A DNA stretch of 42,786 nucleotides from Syntrophomonadaceae bacterium (GCA_012729715.1 JAAYCQ010000124.1:1-42786); one strand, 5' to 3'. Positions 1 through 8,528 are shown, counted from the first letter of the stretch. Numbers and translations: made by a program. Notes: generated from the letters alone by a model not told the origin.

Positions 1-42
1 AACATGGTATGACCCGGAATAAATTCGAAAGGAGCTAATGGT

Positions 43-264
43 TTGAAATATAAAATTCCTGTTGTGATTACCCGTTTAGAAAGTGGAGACTTTATGGCGC
101 GTTCAGAACCGCTACGCGCTACAGCCATAGGCGTTTCAAGGGAAGAGGCGGTAGCTAAATTAAAGGAAGCCATTTTAGAAATGGTTAATGAATTTGGGGA
201 ACGCCGGGTATTTGAAGACCTGGAATCTGATACTGAGGTTCAGATGGTGGAGCTAGCTTTATGA
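43..264 (+). CDS. HicB-like antitoxin
   Basis: A 73-residue protein resembling the HicB antitoxin fold: an N-terminal MKYKIPVVITR strand, a short SGDFMAR turn and the helix SREEAVAKLKEAILEMVNEF. HicB proteins bind and neutralise a HicA mRNA interferase and often repress their own operon. The start is TTG at 43, preceded by AAAGGAG at about 28-34; the ATG at 38 runs into a stop after two codons. Its TGA overlaps the next start as ATGA (261-264), which indicates translational coupling to the HicA-like frame downstream. No DNA-binding C-terminal extension is visible, so this is a short HicB. Family placement is by eye. Confidence 0.6.
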   Translation: MKYKIPVVITRLESGDFMARSEPLRATAIGVSREEAVAKLKEAILEMVNEFGERRVFEDLESDTEVQMVELAL

Positions 265-498
265 GTAGATTTCCCGGTTTATCACGGGCTGAATTTGAGG
301 CCTTTCTTAAAGCCTTTACCCAGCCGGGTACTTTGGTATTTAGAAATAATAAATGGTTAGGCCTTAACCGAAACGGGAAGAGTTATACGGTTCATGTTCG
401 ACATGGCGGTAGTAGATGATGCTTCTCTAGTTGAAGTAGTTGCAAAAGATCTGGGGCTATCATTACAGGAGTTTAAAGATTGGTATGAGAAACGATAG
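261..498 (+). pseudogene. HicA-like toxin, apparently frameshifted
   Basis: ATG at 261 opens a 52-codon frame ending at TGA 417-419. It shows a helix (RAEFEAFLKAF), strands (GTLVFRNN, SYTVHVRHGG) and then stops. A second frame, open from about 403 to TAG 496-498, continues with DDASLVEVVAKDLGLSLQEFKDW, which looks like the C-terminal helix and tail of HicA toxins (compare the family pattern GTLxxILKQAGLSxEEF). Joined by a one-base shift near 408-416 they give about 78 residues, the usual HicA size. The usual GSH catalytic-histidine motif is not obvious. It may be a decayed toxin, a sequencing indel or a real frameshift site. Its partner is the HicB-like gene just upstream. Confidence 0.45.
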
Positions 499-523
499 TT
501 TTTGTTTCCGGGGAGGTTGGAAC

Positions 524-1462
524 ATGAACGTTCTGGTTACCGGCGGGGCCGGGTTTATAGGGAGATGGGTGGTTAAAAAACTGCTATTTGATGGACATAG
601 GGTTACGGCCCTGGATGATCTGTCCAACGGGCGGTTAATGAATATAGATGAATTCAGGGATAACCCTGATTTCTTGTTTATAGAGGGAGATATTAAGGAT
701 CGGGATACACTGGATAATGTGTTTGCCGGTGGTTTTGACCTGGTTTATCATTTGGCTGCCAGTATCAATGTGCAGGACTCGATTGATAATCCCCGTACTA
801 CCTTTGATAATGATGTAACCGGGACTTTTAATGTATTGGAGGAATGTCGGCGGCACGGTATTAAAACGGTTTTTATGTCTACCTGTATGGTTTACGAACG
901 TAGTTTGGATGAAACGGGTATTAGTGAGAAACACCCGGTGAAACCAGCTTCTCCTTATGCGGCCAGCAAGCTGTCGGGTGAGGCTTTGACTTTGTCCTAT
1001 TATTATGCTTATGGGTTGCCAACGGTGGTGGTAAGGCCGTTTAACACCTACGGGCCTTTCCAGAAGTCCTCTGGTGAGGGTGGGGTAGTAGCTATTTTTA
1101 TCCAGCATGATTTAGAGGGTAAAGACCTTAATATATATGGCAATGGTACCCAGACCCGGGATTTGCTCTATGTGGAGGACTGTGCCGATTTTGTGATTGC
1201 GGCAGGTATGGACAGCCGGGCTGATGGACAGCTGCTTAATGCCGGGTTGGGCCGGGATGTAAGTATTAATGAATTGGCTTATTTGATTTGTAAAGATAAG
1301 AAACGCATCAAGCATGTATCTCACATTCACCCTCAGAGTGAAATCCAAAAGCTGCTCTGTAATTATGAGAAGGCCCAGGCTCTCCTGGGATGGCAGCCGC
1401 AAGTAAGCCTGGAAGAGGGTATCGTCAGAACCAGGGAGTGGATAGCCGCTCTTGTTAGATAG
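524..1462 (+). CDS. NAD-dependent extended-SDR sugar-nucleotide epimerase/dehydratase
   Basis: A 312-residue extended short-chain dehydrogenase. It begins with the NAD-binding glycine motif TGGAGFIG (residues 7-14), has D37 after the second strand for the adenosine ribose, the FMSTCMVYE active-site strand, the catalytic YAASK (Tyr-x-x-x-Lys) and the C-terminal substrate loop RDLLYVEDCADFV. It should epimerise or 4,6-dehydrate a nucleotide sugar; the exact substrate cannot be read from sequence. The start is ATG 524 with GGGGAGG 9-13 bases upstream. The frame is open back to 440, but that extension is not SDR-like and overlaps the HicA-like frame. With the PseC-type aminotransferase and flagellin downstream it probably makes a sugar for flagellin modification. 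Confidence 0.88.
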   Translation: MNVLVTGGAGFIGRWVVKKLLFDGHRVTALDDLSNGRLMNIDEFRDNPDFLFIEGDIKDRDTLDNVFAGGFDLVYHLAASINVQDSIDNPRTTFDNDVTGTFNVLEECRRHGIKTVFMSTCMVYERSLDETGISEKHPVKPASPYAASKLSGEALTLSYYYAYGLPTVVVRPFNTYGPFQKSSGEGGVVAIFIQHDLEGKDLNIYGNGTQTRDLLYVEDCADFVIAAGMDSRADGQLLNAGLGRDVSINELAYLICKDKKRIKHVSHIHPQSEIQKLLCNYEKAQALLGWQPQVSLEEGIVRTREWIAALVR

Positions 1463-1525
1463 TTGGGTGGGTGGTAAAATTTAAGTCAGAGATTGGGTTT
1501 GGATATTCGGGAGGTGTATTTATTT

Positions 1526-1711
1526 ATGCAGACCATAAAGCAGGAAGCAATTGAATTAATTGCCAAATTACCAGATTCGGTGGCGATGGAAGATATCATG
1601 TACCATCTTTATGTTTTGGAGAAAGTGAAAAAGGGGCAGGAAGCTATAGAACAAGGCGAATATTTCGCTATTGAAGACCTTAAAAAAGAAGTAAAGACAT
1701 GGGAAAAGTAA
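1526..1711 (+). CDS. Small antitoxin of a RelE/ParE-type module
   Basis: A 61-residue protein, MQTIKQEAIELIAKLPDSVAM..., ending in a charged tail (AIEDLKKEVKTWEK). It is helical and acidic-basic alternating, like antitoxins that dock on RelE/ParE toxins through a C-terminal helix. I chose ATG 1526 because GGGAGGTG lies at 1509-1516; the frame could extend to TTG 1493. The last 13 bases overlap the toxin gene, the usual antitoxin-first coupled arrangement. The exact antitoxin family is not certain; the DIMYHLYVLEKVKKGQEAIEQGE section resembles antitoxins often annotated as DUF2281- or prevent-host-death-like. Confidence 0.65.
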   Translation: MQTIKQEAIELIAKLPDSVAMEDIMYHLYVLEKVKKGQEAIEQGEYFAIEDLKKEVKTWEK

Positions 1712-1998
1712 TCTGGTCAAAAGTTGCTAAAGATGATTTAAAACAGATATATAAGTATATTTCTCGGGATTCAAAATATTATGCTGATCAAGTAGTAGAA
1801 AAGATTATTGGAAAAACTGAACACCTGGAGAATTACCCGCATATGGGCAGGGTAGTTCCGGAAATTAACAACGAGAGCATTCGTGAATTATTAGTCTACT
1901 CATATCGTCTCGTTTACCAGATATCTCAAGATGATGAGATTCAGGTACTTGCATTAATCCACTCGAAAAAACAGTTTCCCGCTACTTTAGAAATCTAG
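1699..1998 (+). CDS. RelE/ParE family toxin
   Basis: A 99-residue RelE/ParE superfamily protein. Visible family features are the N-terminal strand KVIWSKVAKDDLKQIYKYISRDS, the central loop YPHMGRVVPE, the strand RELLVYSYRLVYQI and the C-terminal IQVLALIHSKKQF. Members are either ribosome-dependent mRNases (RelE) or gyrase inhibitors (ParE). The pattern of N-terminal helices and the YRLVYQI strand favour the ParE branch, but the activity cannot be settled by reading. It follows its antitoxin with a 13-base overlap. The module sits between two sugar-modification genes that would otherwise be neighbours, so it is probably a later insertion. Confidence 0.85.
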   Translation: MGKVIWSKVAKDDLKQIYKYISRDSKYYADQVVEKIIGKTEHLENYPHMGRVVPEINNESIRELLVYSYRLVYQISQDDEIQVLALIHSKKQFPATLEI

Positions 1999-2033
1999 TT
2001 ATGGAATTATTGATGAAACCCAAGGAGAATCAT

Positions 2034-3206
2034 ATGCATGAGTTTATTCCTTATGGCAGGCAAAATATAGATGAAGAGGATATAAAAGCGGTTATAGAGG
2101 CTTTGTGTTCTGACTGGATTACTCAGGGGCCGCGGGTGGAAGAATTTGAGGCCCGCGTGGCGGAGTACTGTGGGGCACAGTATGGCGTAGCTTTTAATAG
2201 CGGTACTTCAGCTCTACATGCGGCCATGTTCGCAGCGGGAATCGAATCCGGGGATGAGGTGATTACCACCCCCCTTACCTTTGTAGCTACAGCCAACGCA
2301 GCTCTTTATGTAGGAGCCCGACCCGTTTTTGTAGATATTGATAAGAATACCTACTGTATAAATATAGAAGGAGTAGAGGAAGCCATTACCCCTCGAACCC
2401 GGGCTATTGTGCCGGTAGATTATGCCGGCTATCCGATTGAAATGAAGCAAATTCGGGAGATTGCCGATAAACACAACTTAGTAGTAATCGAGGATGCCGC
2501 CCATGCTTTGGGAGCAGCACGAGAGGGAGCAAAAGTTGGCACTCAGGCAGATATGACCATGTTTAGTTTCCATCCGGTCAAGCATATCACTACCGGGGAA
2601 GGTGGTATGATTGTTTGCAATAGTCTAGATTATTACCGGCGCTTAAAACTCTTCCGCAGCCATGGCATCACTAAAGACTCCGGGTATTTGGAGGCCAATG
2701 ATGGCCCCTGGTATTATGAAATGCAGGAACTGGGATATAATTTCCGCATTACCGATATCCAGTGCGCATTGGGAATTTCCCAGATTAACAAGCTAGGAAA
2801 ATACATCAAGGAGCGCAACAGCCTGGCAAATAAATATGACCAGGCATTCAATAATGTAAGCTGGTTGCAGACTCCGCCGACACCATCTTCTGGAAGTAGT
2901 CACGCTTATCATCTTTATCCCTTGCTGCTGGCGGAACCGGTTAACCGTACAGAGTTTTTCACCTATCTCAGGCAGCATAATATCGGTGTTCAGGTACATT
3001 ACATTCCCGTACACCTGCAGCCCTATTACCGTCGTCGTTTTGGCTATAAACCAGGCGACTTTCCGAAAGCCGCGAATTTTTATGCCAGTGAAATCAGCCT
3101 CCCCTTATTTCCAGGTTTAACTCAGGAGCAGCAGGAATATGTAATTAAAACGGTAAAAAATTTCGGTGAAGGCCGCAGAAATGTTAAAGGTCTTGCAGGC
3201 GAATAA
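2034..3206 (+). CDS. pseC: PseC-type PLP-dependent sugar aminotransferase (DegT/DnrJ/EryC1 family)
   Basis: A 390-residue DegT/DnrJ/EryC1/StrS aminotransferase. Typical pieces are IPYGRQNIDEEDIKAV at the N terminus, SDWITQGPRVEEFE, FNSGTSALHAA, the PLP-stacking VIEDAAHALGA, and FSFHPVKHITTGEGG containing the PLP-binding lysine. This combination matches PseC, which aminates a UDP-4-keto-6-deoxy-amino sugar in pseudaminic acid synthesis. I place the start at ATG 2034, six bases after AAGGAG, rather than ATG 2001, which directly abuts the toxin stop. No PseF/G/H/I genes are visible here, so the complete pathway must lie elsewhere or the product is a simpler amino sugar. Its position directly before the flagellin supports a role in flagellin glycosylation. 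Confidence 0.85.
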   Translation: MHEFIPYGRQNIDEEDIKAVIEALCSDWITQGPRVEEFEARVAEYCGAQYGVAFNSGTSALHAAMFAAGIESGDEVITTPLTFVATANAALYVGARPVFVDIDKNTYCINIEGVEEAITPRTRAIVPVDYAGYPIEMKQIREIADKHNLVVIEDAAHALGAAREGAKVGTQADMTMFSFHPVKHITTGEGGMIVCNSLDYYRRLKLFRSHGITKDSGYLEANDGPWYYEMQELGYNFRITDIQCALGISQINKLGKYIKERNSLANKYDQAFNNVSWLQTPPTPSSGSSHAYHLYPLLLAEPVNRTEFFTYLRQHNIGVQVHYIPVHLQPYYRRRFGYKPGDFPKAANFYASEISLPLFPGLTQEQQEYVIKTVKNFGEGRRNVKGLAGE

Positions 3207-3284
3207 TAATGCCAACGGTATTCAGTCTCATTAATTGCCTCCCGGATATGGGCCTGATTTGCCAAAGACAAGGAGAAAGCTGTT

Positions 3285-6200
3285 ATGATTATAAACCATA
3301 ATCTCTCTTCGCTTTTTACATACAACTCCCTCAAGCGTAGCGTAAAGGCTAGCGAAAATTTACTGGAAAAAATCTCTTCCGGCATGCGCATCAACCGGGC
3401 GGCGGATGATGCGGCGGGGTTGGCTATATCAGAGAAGATGCGCGGCCAAATTCGGGGGCTTTCTCGGGCAGTACAAAACGTGCAGGATGGGATTTCTCTG
3501 ATCCAGACCGCAGAAGGTGCCCTGAACCAGAGCCATGCGGTATTGCAGCGTATGAGGGAGTTGTCGGTAAAAGCTGCCAGTGACAATCTAACCTCGGGTG
3601 ACCGGCAGGAAATTCAAAAAGAAATTGAACAATGCAAAGAACAGCTGGATAACATAGCTTTAAATACTGAATTTAACGGTAAGAAGTTGCTGGATGGTAC
3701 TGCTTCGGTACTTGCCAGCAGCAGTGACCGTCGGGTGCAGGTCAATGTAAATGGCAGTCTGCTGTCCCGTAACCAATTTGGGGATATAGAGGCAGCTGAA
3801 GGCAACTATCGCCTGAATATTAAGGCTACTGCAGGTAAGGGACAGGTGCTGGGCAGTAATGCCTTAAGCAGCATGAACGATACCTTATCAGGGAGTATTA
3901 ATGTTACCAATATCCGTGGCGAATATTCGGGTATTACCGATTTTAGGAGCCGGGGATTAATGGAAGGTTCTTATCGCATTTCTACCCGCGAGACTCCTTT
4001 CGGGGGCATTACCTATTTGCAAAATAATGGTATGGAGAGCGCCAACCCCCTGGCCGATCTGGGCATAACCTCTGTTTCCACTTCTCCTAACCCTAATATT
4101 ATGCCTTATGGAGAATACAACATTGATATTGCCGACCAGGTGCCTTTTATGGCCCAGTTTGCGGACTTTGCTGATCCGACTACACCGGATATTGTCACCG
4201 GGGTAAATGCAACCGGGAGAAGTAACATTGATGTATCTATGGATATAACTGCAGGGCTGGGGGCCAGCGATGCTCAGAGCAGTCAGCTATGGGGTGATTT
4301 AACTGGCCCGGGCAGTGCTACTATGGTGACCCGGGCTAACTATGATATTAATATGAATACCCATTTTCAAGTGGTGGCCAGTGATACCCGTGATTTGCTG
4401 GCCAACAATGTTAACGCTGTTACCTATTACCGTTCAGAGGCTGGCAGTACAGTTGATCTTAATCTTACCTACCGGGCTCAGGCCGGGGAACAGGTGGTGG
4501 GCCATACCACCTATATCACTGCTTCGGGGGCTGAGATTACTCTACAGGATCATGATGATCCCTTGAAAAAAGTTACGGTAGCGGTAGGAGATATGACTGT
4601 TGATGAGGTGGCTGCGGCTTTAGAAAATGCCATCAATGCTCTCGAAGGTGGAAGCTATGCCGAATTAAATTTCACTGCAGTCGATGCCGGGGGTGGGCAA
4701 CACCGGATTGATGTTAGCAATAGTTCGGGATTAAGCATAGATATTATTGATAGTATTGGCAATTCCGGGACAGAGCTAGGAATTACTACCGGGCCAGGTG
4801 GTTTGGCAGATACGGGAACCATTACCGGAACTGCCCGGGATTTCAACCGGGAAATCAGCTTTAATGTTGGGGGTCAGACCCTGAACGATATCGCCGCTAC
4901 CATGGATACGGCCCTGGCTAGCTATAATATAGATGTGACTTCAGTAGATTTAGGAGCAGGTTTAAGCCGGCTGCAGTTTACCAATAACGGAGTACCGCGG
5001 CATATCTTTACTATAGATTACGATGCAGCAGCTACTTCTCTAGAAACAGAATTAAACATAGGTGGAATTACGGTTAATCCTGGCGGAGGTTCGGCTTTAT
5101 CCCACCGGGTGTACAATAATCACACTATAACAGTTAATGTAGGTGACCGGCATCTGGATCAAATCAACAGCCAGTTGAATACGGCTATGCAGAATGCTAT
5201 GGCACTGGATGATCTGGCAGCCAACAATGGGGTTAATCCTTTTTCTATGCACGACAACGGAGATGGCACCCGCAGCCTGTGGGTTGATAATACTGGTGCC
5301 AGTAACACCCTGTACGATTTGAGGATTGATGATAATGTTAATACCACGGCTTCCGAGTTGGGCCTGGATAATCTCCTAATAATCCGGGGAGCTAGCGACC
5401 ACAGCGGAACCGGGGTAGATTTCAACCGCAATCTGGGCACTATTGCTGCGGGTTCTAATATTGAGCAATGTTTGGCCACGGTACAAGGCTGGGGGTTCAA
5501 CCATAGCGCTAACTGGAGTAATTTGGCTAATACGCCGGGTTACGATGGTTCCCACCATAACGGCCAGTTTACCATTAGCAGTACCGAGACCGGCCCATTG
5601 CGGCGGGAAGTCATCTTTCGGGACAGCGCCGGCAAGGATCAGCTTTTTGGTGCCGGGGGTGATGTTTCTCTGGCTCCGGGTGGCAGTATAAGTACCCAAA
5701 CCTGGCAGGCTCGCGACCGGGTGCAGGTGAGGACTTCGTATACCGGAGTAGATAATAATGGGACTTTTTATGGCCTGCAGAGCCGGACTGACTGGTGGTG
5801 GGAGGGGGATGACGAGACTGCCAATCCTTTAGTAGGTTCAGGTGTATTGCCTTTTAGCTCCATTTACATCCCGGATAATGTTGATAATGGGGTAGAACTG
5901 GGTGGTTCCTGGTGCATGTTTACCCAGGCTCGGGGTGGAGCCAACCATGACCGCATAGATATTGAGACTATCGATGGCAATACCGGGGCTACTTTTGTTC
6001 CTACCGGTGGCCTGCATTTTAATGACGGGGTACTGGACAACAATGATACTGTGCTCATGCCGCAGCTAATTCGTACCGGAGCCGGAACTTTTGCTGTAGT
6101 CAACCATGATATAGATTTCGGACAGATTGCCACCCAGGCTAATGCTGTCATATATAGCGAACGCGGTGGCGCTGGAGGTTTTAATCATTACGCTCACGCG

Positions 6201-8489
6201 GCTTATGGTAATGATACTACTTATTATTTCGCCAATGGCGGAGACCCGGGTGACTATTTGCAGAATATAAGGGTATGGCGGCAGGAGGATGATAATGCTT
6301 CCTTACTTTTTACGGTGCTGACTCCGGGACAGCCTCCCATCGTACAGGTAGAAGGCAAGGGTTACAATCGTGATGGCACTGCCAATGACTTTGGACCGCT
6401 TACCATTGCTTTGACCGGCGGTCCCATCACCATTGGCTGTATTCAATTTGATGCACTGCAGGTAGGTGGAAATCTTGGCGTAAACGATAAATTTGTTATA
6501 AATGTAGCTGCCCGGGCAGGTGGAGGCTATCATGATGGTCCCCCGGTTCACTCCGATGCCAACATAGCTGTTTCCGGTAATCCCTGGACCGTAGGCGGGA
6601 GCACCATGGAATATCGATTTAATGAAAATGCGGAAAACGGCAAGGATTTTAACCTTCTGGGCTATTTTGTCCACCCCCTTAATGGCGGGGATAATAGTGT
6701 CGGAGTATGGACTGGTAGCTTGCTTTTGGAGGGTGTGGCAGCGGGAGGATTTGCTGCGGGCAATGGGGTAGGTTCTAATAATGTACACCTGGAGATAAAC
6801 TACAATGGCACTACTGACCACCGGGCCTCGGCCTTGCTTACTGGCTATTATTTTAAGGATATGCAACAGGGAGAAGCAATTACCCATTTTTTATCGGAAA
6901 CTGAATACCAGGCAGGAGAAAAGCAGAACGCAGCGGTAGTTTTTGAGGTGCTGGATATTACAGGAGGGCAGGTCATTTTGCGGGGTCAGGCTCATATTTA
7001 TGACCAGGACGGAAATTACCGCTATGCGTTTGATGACTATATAGCCCTGGGTGGGAACAATAGTAGTATTACCTTCTTTAATGATAGCGGTGCCGATGGC
7101 TTAAGCTTCAGTCAGTTTAATTTTGCTGATATTTCCCGCCTGCGGGTCGGGGATCGTTTTTCCCTGTTTCTATCTGCAGAGGGCGAACCTGCCGACAGCG
7201 ATGCCGATGAAATATATTTATTCAGCAGCGCCGACCGGCGGGATATTTATCCTCATGCCTGGCGCTTTCATGATGGGGTATTGGATCATCAGAATACCAC
7301 CCTCAGGACTTATCAGGTGAATTATGATACAGGTGACGTACATGAGGGGATAATGGATTTTACCATTGCTGATTTTCATGGTGGTACTGCTCTTGGATTA
7401 TTAGATAGCCTGCATACTCCAAGGGTAATCGATGAAGCGGTGCAGTTTGAGTCAGTTTTCCAGAAGAGTATTAACACAGCTACCGCTCATCATTATACTA
7501 AACTCAAAGATATTGCCCAGTTCTGGACCCCGGAAGGACGATTTTTATTGGAGCCGCCCCAGGAGTTGTTACTACAAAACGGGGATAAGCAAGTTAAGAT
7601 TATGCTCTATGGCGAAGACGAGATTGTAGATGTATTAGATCGCATTAACCAGGCTATTTATGATACTCTGGGTCAGGGTAAACTGGTGGGAGAGAAAAAC
7701 CGTTATAAGTTTGTTTCCTTTGTGGATAGCCCCTCCGATACCAGTAATCTAGAGCAACTGGAAGGGGGACTGGTAGTGCGCAGCGCAGTTTCCGGCAGCG
7801 GGGGCGAGTTTAATTTTATTGGTCCGGAGCCGCTCTTAAATGCCCTGGGGATTTCTGTACTGAGGAATGCCAGTAATAATGAATTGGATATTGAAGTGCG
7901 TGATGCGGTCAGTGGCAAGTTAATTAATAGTTTCCAGGCTCAATCGGACCAGAACATAGTGGGGGCCTTAAACAGCAACGTCGAATTGCGGATTGACTCC
8001 AGCCTGGGCCTGGAGGCTTCCTATGATGAGGCTGCTGAGGATTTCACCTGGCAGGGGGAAGAAAATATTCAGGTGACTGTACAACTGGTGGATAATGCTA
8101 CTGTATTGCAGATGGGGGCTAATCGGGGCCAGGTACAATGGCTGGACTTAATGGATGCCAGTTCCCAGGCCCTGGGGGTAGACGAAATCCTGGTAGTTAC
8201 CCGGGCTCATGCTGCGCAGGCCATGGCGGCACTGGATCGGGCTATTGCCAAGGTATCATCACAGCGTTCTTCACTGGGTGCCATGCAGAACCGTCTGGAC
8301 CATAGTATGAATAACCTGGCCGTAGCTCATGAAAATCTTACTGCTTCAGAATCCCGCATTCGGGATGCCGATATGGCCAAAAACTTGAGTGCCTATGTGC
8401 AGCAGGGCATTATAAGTGAGGCCGCTACAGCCATGCTGGCCCAGTCGAATCAAAAACCACAACTGGTAATGCAGTTACTGGGAAAATAA
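3285..8489 (+). CDS. fliC: Giant flagellin (1734 residues)
   Basis: Flagellar filament subunit with normal conserved ends and a hugely enlarged middle. Residues 1-140 carry the D0/D1 helices (LEKISSGMRINRAADDAAGLAISEKMR, LSRAVQNVQDGISLIQTAEGAL, NTEFNGKKLLDG). Residues from about 1633 to 1734 carry the matching C-terminal D1/D0 (SSLGAMQNRLDH, NLTASESRIRDADMA, ending QLLGK). About 1,490 residues between them form D2/D3-type surface domains, against none to 300 in ordinary flagellins. Flagellin_IN-like repeats begin near residues 428, 523 and 613, and an F-x-DGVLD-xxxT motif recurs near 913 and 1329. The start is ATG 3285 after AAGGAGAAAG. Cysteines, rare in flagellins, occur at 117, 729, 877 and 1052. 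The frame is intact throughout, so it appears functional. No zinc-protease HExxH was seen in the insert. Confidence 0.96.
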   Translation: MIINHNLSSLFTYNSLKRSVKASENLLEKISSGMRINRAADDAAGLAISEKMRGQIRGLSRAVQNVQDGISLIQTAEGALNQSHAVLQRMRELSVKAASDNLTSGDRQEIQKEIEQCKEQLDNIALNTEFNGKKLLDGTASVLASSSDRRVQVNVNGSLLSRNQFGDIEAAEGNYRLNIKATAGKGQVLGSNALSSMNDTLSGSINVTNIRGEYSGITDFRSRGLMEGSYRISTRETPFGGITYLQNNGMESANPLADLGITSVSTSPNPNIMPYGEYNIDIADQVPFMAQFADFADPTTPDIVTGVNATGRSNIDVSMDITAGLGASDAQSSQLWGDLTGPGSATMVTRANYDINMNTHFQVVASDTRDLLANNVNAVTYYRSEAGSTVDLNLTYRAQAGEQVVGHTTYITASGAEITLQDHDDPLKKVTVAVGDMTVDEVAAALENAINALEGGSYAELNFTAVDAGGGQHRIDVSNSSGLSIDIIDSIGNSGTELGITTGPGGLADTGTITGTARDFNREISFNVGGQTLNDIAATMDTALASYNIDVTSVDLGAGLSRLQFTNNGVPRHIFTIDYDAAATSLETELNIGGITVNPGGGSALSHRVYNNHTITVNVGDRHLDQINSQLNTAMQNAMALDDLAANNGVNPFSMHDNGDGTRSLWVDNTGASNTLYDLRIDDNVNTTASELGLDNLLIIRGASDHSGTGVDFNRNLGTIAAGSNIEQCLATVQGWGFNHSANWSNLANTPGYDGSHHNGQFTISSTETGPLRREVIFRDSAGKDQLFGAGGDVSLAPGGSISTQTWQARDRVQVRTSYTGVDNNGTFYGLQSRTDWWWEGDDETANPLVGSGVLPFSSIYIPDNVDNGVELGGSWCMFTQARGGANHDRIDIETIDGNTGATFVPTGGLHFNDGVLDNNDTVLMPQLIRTGAGTFAVVNHDIDFGQIATQANAVIYSERGGAGGFNHYAHAAYGNDTTYYFANGGDPGDYLQNIRVWRQEDDNASLLFTVLTPGQPPIVQVEGKGYNRDGTANDFGPLTIALTGGPITIGCIQFDALQVGGNLGVNDKFVINVAARAGGGYHDGPPVHSDANIAVSGNPWTVGGSTMEYRFNENAENGKDFNLLGYFVHPLNGGDNSVGVWTGSLLLEGVAAGGFAAGNGVGSNNVHLEINYNGTTDHRASALLTGYYFKDMQQGEAITHFLSETEYQAGEKQNAAVVFEVLDITGGQVILRGQAHIYDQDGNYRYAFDDYIALGGNNSSITFFNDSGADGLSFSQFNFADISRLRVGDRFSLFLSAEGEPADSDADEIYLFSSADRRDIYPHAWRFHDGVLDHQNTTLRTYQVNYDTGDVHEGIMDFTIADFHGGTALGLLDSLHTPRVIDEAVQFESVFQKSINTATAHHYTKLKDIAQFWTPEGRFLLEPPQELLLQNGDKQVKIMLYGEDEIVDVLDRINQAIYDTLGQGKLVGEKNRYKFVSFVDSPSDTSNLEQLEGGLVVRSAVSGSGGEFNFIGPEPLLNALGISVLRNASNNELDIEVRDAVSGKLINSFQAQSDQNIVGALNSNVELRIDSSLGLEASYDEAAEDFTWQGEENIQVTVQLVDNATVLQMGANRGQVQWLDLMDASSQALGVDEILVVTRAHAAQAMAALDRAIAKVSSQRSSLGAMQNRLDHSMNNLAVAHENLTASESRIRDADMAKNLSAYVQQGIISEAATAMLAQSNQKPQLVMQLLGK

Positions 8490-8490
8490 G

Positions 8491-8528
8491 ACTCGGTGAA
8501 ACTAGCTTCTCCTTATGCAACCAGTAAG
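8491..8528 (+). pseudogene. Remnant of a sugar dehydratase/epimerase gene
   Basis: Starting two bases after the flagellin stop codon, 38 bases match positions 933-970 of the upstream SDR gene at 33 of 38 sites. Read in the SDR frame they encode SVKLASPYATSK against PVKPASPYAASK, the region holding the catalytic Tyr-x-x-x-Lys. All five differences are transitions toward A or T. The match stops on both sides, so this is a fragment and not a gene. It implies that a paralogous or duplicated SDR gene once lay next to the flagellin. Confidence 0.6.

Noticed and set aside
440-523. Upstream ATG extension of the SDR gene
   Set aside because: The 28 extra residues are not SDR-like, overlap the HicA-like second frame and lack a ribosome site; ATG 524 has GGGGAGG and begins the NAD-binding strand.
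3207-3284. Sigma-28 promoter directly before the flagellin
   Set aside because: TAAAG at about 3184 has no GCCGATAA-like partner at 14-16 bases; no pairing with usable spacing was found.
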